A stretch of DNA of 34,886 nucleotides from Cognatazoarcus halotolerans (GTDB lineage: Bacteria > Pseudomonadota > Gammaproteobacteria > Burkholderiales > Rhodocyclaceae). The position numbers and the translations under genes were made by a program. The stretch is from the NCBI RefSeq assembly GCF_009800965.1, contig NZ_WUAF01000028.1, forward strand, positions 1 through 34,886, read 5' to 3'. Position 1 is the first letter of the stretch. Each line of letters opens with the position of its first letter. The notes beneath the pieces were generated by a model that searched no databases, was not told the DNA's origin, and saw only the letters and a program-made list of their open reading frames with translations. Below, in pieces: positions 8,626 to 16,404 of the stretch.

Positions 8626-11600
8626 GTGCTCTCTCCAATCAGCGGCACCCGCGCGAAGAGGTGATCCAGCGCTTCGATCATGGCCTTGGGCGGACGTTCG
8701 AAATGCATCCCCTGGCTCTGCGCACAGCTGCCGCGCAGGAAGAGATAGACCGCGCCACCGACGTGACGCTCGTAGTCGTAGTCGGGCAGGCGCGCCTTGA
8801 GCAAGCGGTGCAACGCGAGCAGGTAGAGTGAATACTGCAGCTCGTAACGCGCCGCCAGCACCGCGCTGCGCATGGCTTCCGCGGTATAGGCCGAATCATC
8901 CGGGCCAAGCCAGTTCGACTTGTAGTCCACCACGTAATAGCGGCCATCGTGCTCGAACGACAGGTCGATGAAACCCTTGAGCATCCCGCTCAGCCGGTCC
9001 TGCGCCAGCGGCGGACGCGGCCCGCCGTCGAGCGTATCGCTGCTCACCAGTCGGTCCAGCACCGTCGTATCCACCTCGCCGGCCGCAATCCAGAACTCCA
9101 GCTCCGCCACAGCACCGGCCAACCCCGCCAGGGCAAAGCGGGTATTGCCGTCCGGCAGGACGAAATCCCGTGTAATGAAATCCGCCATCCACTCGACCAG
9201 CGAATCAATCCAGGCATCCCAGCCACGCCGCGCACAGCGCCGCGCAATCGTGTCACGCAGCCAGTCCGGGTGAGCGGCAAGCGTGGCGAAGCCGGTATCC
9301 GCAGCCCATTCCAGCAGATCGTGGAGGAAGGTACCGACCTCGGCCCCGCGCGGGAAAGCGTGCAGACCAATGGAGGCCGCTCCCGGTGCGGATGGCGGCT
9401 GTCGCAGGATCTCGCGAAACACATCCTCACGCGCGCTGTCCGCCACCGCACTGCTCCCCTGCGGCTCGGCGGTGGCGAGCGCCGAGTAGCTGGCGATCCA
9501 CCAGTGCTCGCGCACCGCGCGCCGGGGCAGGCGCGCGGATCCGTGCGCACCCGCAAGGGCATGCGGCGCGAACGCGGCATCGGTCGGCAAGGGCGGCTCG
9601 CCGCCGACGATGATCTCGTCACCGTGCAGCAGAGCCGCCACGCAGTCGGCCAGTCCGGCCGGTGCGATCTGCGCCCCGCCCGCCAGCAGATAGCCCGGCG
9701 CGCTCGCTGCCAGCATCTTGAGCGGTGCCAACCCGACCCAGGTGGCATGACGCGCGCGGGTCAGCGCAACGTAGAACTTGCGCAGGTCTTCGCCCAGGCG
9801 TTCGCGGTCGGCACGCGCCAGCTGCATCGCATCCGCTTCGAGCAGAATCTCGCGGCGGCCATCCGCATGGTGCAGCACGATCGGGCAATCGCCGGACTCC
9901 ACCGGCCGGAAGGTCGCGGCGAAGGGCAGGAACACCAAGGGGTACTCGAGCCCCTTCGATTTATGAACGGTGACCACCTGCACCAGGTCGGCGTCGCTCT
10001 CCAGCCGGATCTGGCGCGCGTCGCCCGTGCCGCCGGCGGGGTCGGCGCGCTGTTCCGCCAGATAGCGGATCAGCGCGTGCTCGCCGTCGAGCTGCGCCGC
10101 CGCCTGCTGGAGCAGTTCAGCGAGGTGAAGCAGGTCGGTCAGCAAGCGCTCGCCGCCACGTTGTCCGGTGACCGAGAGCAGGCGCGCCGGCAGACCGAAG
10201 TCGTGCATCAGATGGCGCAGCATCGGCAAGACGCCCTGCCTGCGCCAAATGTCGCGATAGGCGCGAAACTGCAGCACCCGCGCCTCCCAGGCAAGCTCGT
10301 CGCGGTTGAGTGCCTCCAGCTCGGCCAAGCCAAGTCCGAGCAGACCGGTGGCAAGCGCGGCACGCAGCAGGCGAGGATCGTCAGGCTCGGCGCAGGCCGC
10401 AAGCCAATACTCGAGCGCTTCCGCCGGCACCGTCTCGAACACCGAATCGCGGTCCGACAGGTACACGCTGCGCACGCCACGCATCGCCAGCGCCTCGCGA
10501 ATCGCATCGGCCTCGGTCCGGTTGGCTACCAGCACCGCCAGATCCTTCGGCCGCAATCGCGCGTAGTTGCCATCGGAGGCCACGAAACCCGCGCTGCCGA
10601 GCTCGCCGGCATTGAGCAGGCGCACCATCTCGCTCGCGCACGCCGCCGCCATGTCGGCGAGATACGCGCCCTTCGAAAGTGGCTTGTCGCCCGATGCGGC
10701 CAGGTGCCACATCGTTAGCGCCGGCTGCGCCGCACCGCCCACCACCAGCGTCTCGCGACAGCCTTCGGCCTCGGCTTCGATGAACGGCACCGGGTTGTCG
10801 CCGCCGTGACGGAACAGAAAGGCTCCCTCGCCCGTCTCGCGCTCCTCGGCGAGGCCGAACAGACGATTCACCGCCGCCACCATCGCGTGGCTTGAGCGGT
10901 AATTACGTCTGAGGGTATATAACCGCCCGGCACAGTCGCGGCGCGCAGCCAGATAAGTATGGATGTCCGCGCCGCGAAAGGCATAGATCGCCTGCTTGGG
11001 ATCACCGATCAGCACCAGTGCGGTATCGGCACGGCTATCACGCACCCGATAGACCGCGTCGAAAATACGGTATTGCACCGGGTCGGTGTCCTGGAACTCG
11101 TCGATCAGCGCCACCGGGAACTGCGCGCGGATACGTGCGGCAAGCCGCTCGCCGCCCGGCCCGGCGAGCACCGCATCGAGCCGCGTGAGCAGGTCGTCGA
11201 AGCCCATCTCGGCGCGGCGCCGGGTCTCCTGCTCGAAGCGATCGGCGACCCAGCGGGCGGCATGGCAAACGAGTTCGAGACGGCAGTCCGGCAGCGCGGC
11301 GAGCGCATCGGCAAGCGCAGCCAGCACCGGTACGACCGGGTGCGCCGGCGGTGCCCCCTTGAACCCCTCCTGCAAGCCCTGCGCGCTGAAGCGCGTCCAC
11401 GCCGCATCGCTCAGCGCGGGCTTGATCTGCGCGGGATCTCCCGCCCATGTTCGCAGCGCCGCAAACCACGGCTTGTAATAGCGCGCCTGAATCTTGCGCC
11501 CGTCGACCTGCTTCGCCGCCACCGCCTCGTCGAAGAGCGTATCCAGCTCGTCGGCCCACAGATCCCAGCCAGCCTTCAGCGCGGCAAGTCGCTCACCCCG

Positions 11601-12299
11601 CTCTTCCAGCGTGGCCGCCAGCAGGTTTGCCGGCTCGCCCGTCGGCTCAAGCGCCCCGGCGTGCGCGACGAGCTTGCCGATCGCGCCCTGCAGCGTGTCC
11701 GGGCCGCTCCACCACTTCGACACCTCGCCGGCCGCGGCTTCCGGCAAGCCGGCGTAGAAGGTGCGCCAGTAGTCGCGTACCACCTCGGCGAGCAGTTCGC
11801 CCTGGTCGGTCTCGAGTTTCTGCGAAAACAGGCTGGCGCTGTCGAAGGCGTGCTCGCGCAGCATGCGGTTGCACCACCCGTGGATGGTGGACACCGCCGC
11901 TTCGTCCATCCACTCGGCGGCAAGCTGCAGCTTGCGCGCGCAGCCCGGCCAGGCCTCGGGCGGATAGCCCATCAACAGCGCCTGCAGGAATTCGTCGCGG
12001 GCCCGCGGCGTCGCCGGGTTCTGCTGGAAAGCCTCGGCCGCCTCGGCGAGACGCCGCCGGATGCGGTCGCGCAGCTCCTTGGTGGCGGCCTCGGTAAAGG
12101 TAACCACCAGTATTTCCGGCGGCACCAGCGGCCGTTCGAAGGCCGCCTCGCCACCGTGGCCGAGCACCAGCCGCACGTACAGCGCCGCGATGGTGAAGGT
12201 CTTCCCGGTGCCGGCGCTGGCCTCGATCAGGCGGCTGCCGCGGAGCGGGAAGGCAAGCGGATCGAGGCCGACCACCGGGCGCTGCGCCTGTCCGGTCAT
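8622..12299 (-). CDS. recB: Exodeoxyribonuclease V beta subunit RecB
   Basis: RecB supplies the 3'-5' helicase and the only nuclease active site of RecBCD. From the ATG at 12299, which overlaps the recC stop as ATGA, it has 1225 residues; the open frame further upstream is antisense-frame noise inside recC. Walker A ASAGTGKT is at 27-34. LIDEFQDTDPVQYRIFD (motif II), LRRNYRSS and VVTVHKSKGLEYPLVFLPF (motif V) follow, then LTRARHATW (motif VI). The C-terminal nuclease domain has GTFLHDLLEW and VVDYKSNWLG, with D1125 and K1127 as the catalytic Asp/Lys of the family. All key residues are present, so the enzyme should be active. Confidence 0.97.
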   Translation of the reverse strand: MTGQAQRPVVGLDPLAFPLRGSRLIEASAGTGKTFTIAALYVRLVLGHGGEAAFERPLVPPEILVVTFTEAATKELRDRIRRRLAEAAEAFQQNPATPRARDEFLQALLMGYPPEAWPGCARKLQLAAEWMDEAAVSTIHGWCNRMLREHAFDSASLFSQKLETDQGELLAEVVRDYWRTFYAGLPEAAAGEVSKWWSGPDTLQGAIGKLVAHAGALEPTGEPANLLAATLEERGERLAALKAGWDLWADELDTLFDEAVAAKQVDGRKIQARYYKPWFAALRTWAGDPAQIKPALSDAAWTRFSAQGLQEGFKGAPPAHPVVPVLAALADALAALPDCRLELVCHAARWVADRFEQETRRRAEMGFDDLLTRLDAVLAGPGGERLAARIRAQFPVALIDEFQDTDPVQYRIFDAVYRVRDSRADTALVLIGDPKQAIYAFRGADIHTYLAARRDCAGRLYTLRRNYRSSHAMVAAVNRLFGLAEERETGEGAFLFRHGGDNPVPFIEAEAEGCRETLVVGGAAQPALTMWHLAASGDKPLSKGAYLADMAAACASEMVRLLNAGELGSAGFVASDGNYARLRPKDLAVLVANRTEADAIREALAMRGVRSVYLSDRDSVFETVPAEALEYWLAACAEPDDPRLLRAALATGLLGLGLAELEALNRDELAWEARVLQFRAYRDIWRRQGVLPMLRHLMHDFGLPARLLSVTGQRGGERLLTDLLHLAELLQQAAAQLDGEHALIRYLAEQRADPAGGTGDARQIRLESDADLVQVVTVHKSKGLEYPLVFLPFAATFRPVESGDCPIVLHHADGRREILLEADAMQLARADRERLGEDLRKFYVALTRARHATWVGLAPLKMLAASAPGYLLAGGAQIAPAGLADCVAALLHGDEIIVGGEPPLPTDAAFAPHALAGAHGSARLPRRAVREHWWIASYSALATAEPQGSSAVADSAREDVFREILRQPPSAPGAASIGLHAFPRGAEVGTFLHDLLEWAADTGFATLAAHPDWLRDTIARRCARRGWDAWIDSLVEWMADFITRDFVLPDGNTRFALAGLAGAVAELEFWIAAGEVDTTVLDRLVSSDTLDGGPRPPLAQDRLSGMLKGFIDLSFEHDGRYYVVDYKSNWLGPDDSAYTAEAMRSAVLAARYELQYSLYLLALHRLLKARLPDYDYERHVGGAVYLFLRGSCAQSQGMHFERPPKAMIEALDHLFARVPLIGEST

Positions 12300-15200
12300 T
12301 GCGCGTCCTCCTTCGCCGCATGCATGGCCTCGTGGAGCGGACCGAAGATGCGCTCCACGAGGCGCGCGAATTCGCCGCTCGACGCCAAGGCAGCGTAGTC
12401 CGGCCAGGTGCGGCGCAGGTAGGCGCTGCGGTCGCGTTCGCCGATCACGTTGAAGCCCCCTTCGTAGGCGACCTGCGCTTCGCTGTCGCCGCGGCGCAGC
12501 CATGCGAAGGCGGTGCGAGTGGCGAGCGGCAGCGGCCGGCACATGCCATCCAGCCACGTGACGACGATCTCCCCGAGCAGCACGCGCGCATCCTCGGTGG
12601 CAAGCGGCGCCAGTCGTACCGCACCCTTCTTGCTGAGCACCGTGCTGGTGACCGGGCCGGCAACGCACTGCCAGGCGAGGTGGCGCAGCCAGTAGCCGGT
12701 GAGCTTTTCGCCGCGGTAGCTGCCCTTGCCGTCGATGATCGCGCTCGGCTCGATCTCGATGATGCCGCGCGTACCGCCGTCGCTGCTCAGGCGCAAGCCG
12801 CCAAGCCAGTCAACCAGCTCCAGGTGGCCGCGCCCGGTCTCGAACACAAGCCGCAGTTCGGTCTCTTCCTCGCAAGCCCGCGGCCACTGCGCTCGCGCGC
12901 CGCAATATTCCTCGAAGAGCGCATCCAGCGGCTCGACCAACGCTGCCGCCGCCTGCCCGCCAAACGCCCCTTCGGCCAGCTCGCCGCGGCCGCGGATCTT
13001 CCCGAGCGCCCCCTCCCGCGCGGCGACGCCGTCCTCCCCGCGATCCACCGCCGCACGCTCGGCGCGGATCAGCTCATGCTGCAACTGCCAGGTCTGCAAG
13101 GCATCGAGTGCGAAAGGCTCGACATCCTCGCTCACCGCACTGTCGCGCTCGAATGCCACCTTGAGCCGCTGCCGGAAGAATGCCCTCACCGGGTCGCTCA
13201 GGAAATCGGCCAGTTCGCCGAGCGTGAGCGGCTCGTCCCTTTCCGGCGCCGACAAGGGTTCGTCCGCGACTGCTGCGGCCGCGTCGGCAAGCCATTCACG
13301 CGCATAGCTGAACAGCGGCGTATCGCTGCCGGGCGGCGGAAAATACGCACTACTGAAGGGCTGCAGCGGATGCGAGACGGTCAGCGCCTCGGGCAGGCTG
13401 CCGCCCCCCGCGCATTGCCAGCCTGCGGCAAGATGGTCGCGCAACTGGCCGACCAACACCGAGGGCGGGCGCTCGGAGTTGTCGTGGATGCTGTGGCCCA
13501 CCCACGAGATGTACAGGCGCTCACGGGCCGACAGCAGCGCCTCGAGGAAGAGATAGCGATCATCCTCGCGCCGCGAGCGGTCGCCGGGGCGATAGTCGCC
13601 CCCCATCAGGTCGAAATCCAGCGGCGGCCGGCTGCGCGGGTAATCACCGTCGTTCATGCCCAACAGGCAGACGATCCGGAAGGGGATCGCGCGCATCGGC
13701 ATCAGCGTCGCGAAGGTAACCGCGCCGGCAAAGAAGCGCTGCGACAGGCCGCCGCCATCGAGCGTGGCGAGCCACTGCTCCGACACCACCGAGAGCGGTA
13801 GGGCTTCGTCGAGCCCGACCTCGGCGCAGGCATCAAGCCAGCTCTCGATTGCGGACTCGAGCCGCGACACGGTGTAGGCATCGCCACTCGCGTCCGGCAC
13901 GAACCAGTCGGCCAGCAAGGCACGCAGGCGCACGCCCCACTGCGCCGGCGGTGCCGGGCTGCGCAGGCGCTCCCAGGTGCGTTCGAGTCGCGCCAGCAGC
14001 TCGACCAAGGGCCCCAGCCGCGCAGCCTCGAGTCCGCCGATCTCCTCATACGGCTCGATCCCGCGCCAGGCTGGTGCATCCTGCCCCAGCGCGTAGCCGA
14101 GCAGCATGCGGCGCAGGCCGAACAGCCAGCTGTTCTGCGCAGCCGCCTCGCCCGCCGGCAAGCCGAGGCTGGCACGGTGCGCGCCGTCGAGCCCCCAGCG
14201 GATGTTGGCGCCACGGATCCAGCGATGCAGCAGCGGCAGGTCGACTTCCTCGATGCCGAAGCGCCGTCGCAGCGCGGGCACGTCGAGCAGGTCGAGCACA
14301 TCGCTCACCGTCACCCGCGACTGCGGCAGGCCGAGCAGCGTCTCGAGCGCGCCCGCCAGCGGATCGAAACCGCGCGTGCCCTGGTCGGCGAGGCTGAAGG
14401 GGATGAAACGCGGGTCCTCCTTCGCCAGCAGGCCGAAGACCGCCTCGATGTGCGGCGCATAGGCATCGATGTCCGGCACCATCACGATCACGTCGCGCGG
14501 GCGCAGGCTGTCGTCGGCATTGAAGGCGGCGAGCAACTGGTCGTGCAGGATCTCCACCTCGCGCTGCGGGCCGTGCGCCACATGGAACCGCAGCGAGGCG
14601 TCCCGCGCCGGATCGACGACAGTGCCGCGCGCGCGGATCTCGGGCATCGGCACCAGATCGAGGATGTCCTGCTGCAGTTGCTCGAGCACTGTCGCGCCGG
14701 TCTTGTCGACGAACAGGTCGATCCGCTCGCCCAGCTCGCCGAGGCGCGCGGCATGGCCGGCCCGCGCCGCCGGGTCGTCGTGCTCGTCGAGCAGCGCAAT
14801 ATAGTCGCGCCCCTGCTTGCCCCAGGCGGCGAGCAGGGGATGGGCATGCAGGTGCAGCATGTCCTCCGACAACAACTCCGGCCGGCCTGCCTTGGGCGCC
14901 TGCCGGCGGTACCGATGGCGCAGCAGGTCGCGACCGGAAACGATGTCGGCCCAGAAATGGCGGCACGGGTTATGCACGCACATCAGCACCTGCGACCACT
15001 GCGCCAGCGCTGCCAGCACCTCCAGCGACTGGCGCGGCAACGAACTGATGCCGAACACCAGCACTCGCCGCGGCAGCCCTGCCGGCCGCGGCGCGTCCGC
15101 CAGCTCGGCGGCACGCGCCAGAAAGGCGCGGTGCACGCCGGCGCGCCCGCCCTCCAGGCGCGGCGCACCCACGCCGGCCGCCACGTCCTCACGCAGCCGC

Positions 15201-15802
15201 CGCCACAGCGCCGCCTGCCAGCGCTGGTCATCCGGCAGCGGACGTGGCGCGCCGCGCGCATCGATCAACACGTCCTCCCCCGCCGCCCAGGCGGCCAGCC
15301 AGTCGGCCCGATAGACCTGGTACTGGTCGAACAGATCCGCCAGCCGTCCGGCAAGCTGAAAGCGTTTGCGCAGATCGGCGTCATCGGCCAGGAAGCGCTC
15401 GAGCGGATGGAACACCGGCTCGGCCATCACCATCGGCAACAGCCTCATCAGCCGCCACACCAGACGCGATTCATCGAAGGGCGAGGTCTCGGGCACGGCA
15501 TCGCGTCCCAGCACCGCGCGGTACACCTGCCACAGGAAGCGCGACGGCAACAGGAAGTCCAGCCCCGCCGCAATGCCGCAGCCGCCATCGGCCTCGTCCG
15601 CAGCCAGCGAGAGCTTGAGCCACTGGGCGATGCCATTGCTCTGCACCAGCACCGTCTCGGTCTCGAGCGGCGCGAACGGATAGTGCTTCATCCACCCGAC
15701 CAGCAGATCGCGCAGCGATTCGGCCTGGTTACCGTGGACCGGCACCAGGCCGGGATGAAGTTCGGATGAGGACACGAGGGAAATGCCGTCTTGCAGAGCC
15801 AA
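12296..15802 (-). CDS. recC: Exodeoxyribonuclease V gamma subunit RecC
   Basis: RecC splits the duplex ahead of the motors and recognises Chi. The product is about 1168 residues, near the E. coli size. Recognisable parts are the N-terminal VHGNQAESLRDLLVGWMKHYPFAPLETETVLVQSNGIAQWL in sequence, FLLPSRFLWQVYRAVLG, RPRDVIVMVPDIDAYAPHIEAVFG near the middle, and LLGMNDGDYPR with FDLMGGDYRPGDRSRREDDRYLFLEALLSAR towards the C-terminal third. RecC has a helicase/nuclease fold without catalytic residues. The start is uncertain: TTG at 15802 is the longest, and GTG nine codons later is an alternative; neither has a good ribosome-binding site. The stop overlaps the recB ATG. Confidence 0.95.
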   Translation of the reverse strand: MALQDGISLVSSSELHPGLVPVHGNQAESLRDLLVGWMKHYPFAPLETETVLVQSNGIAQWLKLSLAADEADGGCGIAAGLDFLLPSRFLWQVYRAVLGRDAVPETSPFDESRLVWRLMRLLPMVMAEPVFHPLERFLADDADLRKRFQLAGRLADLFDQYQVYRADWLAAWAAGEDVLIDARGAPRPLPDDQRWQAALWRRLREDVAAGVGAPRLEGGRAGVHRAFLARAAELADAPRPAGLPRRVLVFGISSLPRQSLEVLAALAQWSQVLMCVHNPCRHFWADIVSGRDLLRHRYRRQAPKAGRPELLSEDMLHLHAHPLLAAWGKQGRDYIALLDEHDDPAARAGHAARLGELGERIDLFVDKTGATVLEQLQQDILDLVPMPEIRARGTVVDPARDASLRFHVAHGPQREVEILHDQLLAAFNADDSLRPRDVIVMVPDIDAYAPHIEAVFGLLAKEDPRFIPFSLADQGTRGFDPLAGALETLLGLPQSRVTVSDVLDLLDVPALRRRFGIEEVDLPLLHRWIRGANIRWGLDGAHRASLGLPAGEAAAQNSWLFGLRRMLLGYALGQDAPAWRGIEPYEEIGGLEAARLGPLVELLARLERTWERLRSPAPPAQWGVRLRALLADWFVPDASGDAYTVSRLESAIESWLDACAEVGLDEALPLSVVSEQWLATLDGGGLSQRFFAGAVTFATLMPMRAIPFRIVCLLGMNDGDYPRSRPPLDFDLMGGDYRPGDRSRREDDRYLFLEALLSARERLYISWVGHSIHDNSERPPSVLVGQLRDHLAAGWQCAGGGSLPEALTVSHPLQPFSSAYFPPPGSDTPLFSYAREWLADAAAAVADEPLSAPERDEPLTLGELADFLSDPVRAFFRQRLKVAFERDSAVSEDVEPFALDALQTWQLQHELIRAERAAVDRGEDGVAAREGALGKIRGRGELAEGAFGGQAAAALVEPLDALFEEYCGARAQWPRACEEETELRLVFETGRGHLELVDWLGGLRLSSDGGTRGIIEIEPSAIIDGKGSYRGEKLTGYWLRHLAWQCVAGPVTSTVLSKKGAVRLAPLATEDARVLLGEIVVTWLDGMCRPLPLATRTAFAWLRRGDSEAQVAYEGGFNVIGERDRSAYLRRTWPDYAALASSGEFARLVERIFGPLHEAMHAAKEDAQ

Positions 15803-15833
15803 GAGGATAACGTGTCGCTAGCCGTCGCACGGA

Positions 15834-15850
15834 ATGCCGCGAAGCGGCAT
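15834..15850. repeat. Short perfect hairpin after the acetyltransferase gene
   Basis: ATGCCGC and GCGGCAT (7 bp) flank a GAA loop, in the 74-base gap between the acetyltransferase stop and the recC start. No T-run follows on the minus strand (TCCG), so it is at best a weak or Rho-assisted terminator. It shares the TGCCGC/GCGGCA core with 3191-3208. Confidence 0.5.
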
Positions 15851-15876
15851 GCTGGGCACCCGGATTGGGCACAGGA

Positions 15877-16305
15877 TTAAAACGGCTTCCGGATAACTAA
15901 ACAATGCTCATCCTCCCCAACCACTTCAAAGCCTTGTCTCCTGAAAAACGACGTCGCACGGTTGTCCTTGAAAACGCTGCCCTCCATGGATTTGCATGAC
16001 GGGAATTGGCGAACGATTTGGCTAAGCGCCCATTGCCCGATACCGTGGCTCCTGTGTTCTTCACGGATTTGCAGGTTGTGCAGTGAAAGGACTTCACCTT
16101 TTGACTCTACACCGACATATCCAATCGGTTCAGAGCCCTCGTATATCAGGAAATTCGTCCAGGCGGGATAGTGGGCGGACAGCACATCCGATCGCCATTC
16201 ACCCCAATGGCTCACGGTAAGCCGTTCCATATTTTGCTTGGTCAGCGCTTGTGCGAAGCAATGCTCGGCGTCCGTGGATGCAAGTAGCAGGCGCAGGTCA
16301 CTCAT
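15877..16305 (-). CDS. GNAT-family N-acetyltransferase
   Basis: The 142-residue protein has the single GNAT fold. SEPIGYVGVESKGEVLSLHNLQI forms the central strands, EEHRSHGIGQWALSQIV gives the acetyl-CoA pyrophosphate loop (R-x-x-G-x-G pattern, around residues 97-113), and DNRATSFFRRQGFEVVGE is the usual C-terminal helix-strand. The substrate cannot be read from sequence. Codon use is less G+C-biased than in the flanking recC and yhaN genes, which suggests later acquisition. The ATG overlaps the end of a 32-codon frame (16298-16396) that follows yhaN closely, so it may be co-transcribed with yhaO-yhaN. Confidence 0.85.
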   Translation of the reverse strand: MSDLRLLLASTDAEHCFAQALTKQNMERLTVSHWGEWRSDVLSAHYPAWTNFLIYEGSEPIGYVGVESKGEVLSLHNLQIREEHRSHGIGQWALSQIVRQFPSCKSMEGSVFKDNRATSFFRRQGFEVVGEDEHCLVIRKPF

Positions 16306-16396
16306 TCAACATGACCCACGCTCGCCGATCCGTCGGCAGTGAAAGATCGTCGAGCACGTGCATTTCGCCGGCATCACCCCCCCGCCTCTGGCGCAT
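16298..16396 (-). CDS. Candidate 32-residue small protein between yhaN and the acetyltransferase
   Basis: The ATG lies eight bases after the yhaN stop, with GAGG six bases before it. The frame ends in a TGA that overlaps the start of the acetyltransferase gene by eight bases. The product begins MRQRRGGDAGEMHVLDDLSL and ends RRAWVMLNE. No family is recognised. It could be a genuine small protein or only a translational bridge to the next gene. Confidence 0.3.
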   Translation of the reverse strand: MRQRRGGDAGEMHVLDDLSLPTDRRAWVMLNE

Positions 16397-16404
16397 CCTC
16401 GCCC

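Noticed and set aside
8949-10718. 589-codon open frame antisense to recB
   Set aside because: It overlaps well-supported recB. The Arg/Gln/His-rich translation is a shadow.
12300-12668. 123-codon N-terminal extension of recB
   Set aside because: It is Arg/Ala-rich and lies wholly inside recC. The ATG at 12299 overlaps the recC stop as ATGA and leads directly into the Walker A region.
14177-15769. 530-codon open frame antisense to recC
   Set aside because: It is a shadow of recC with the same Arg/Gln/His-rich composition.
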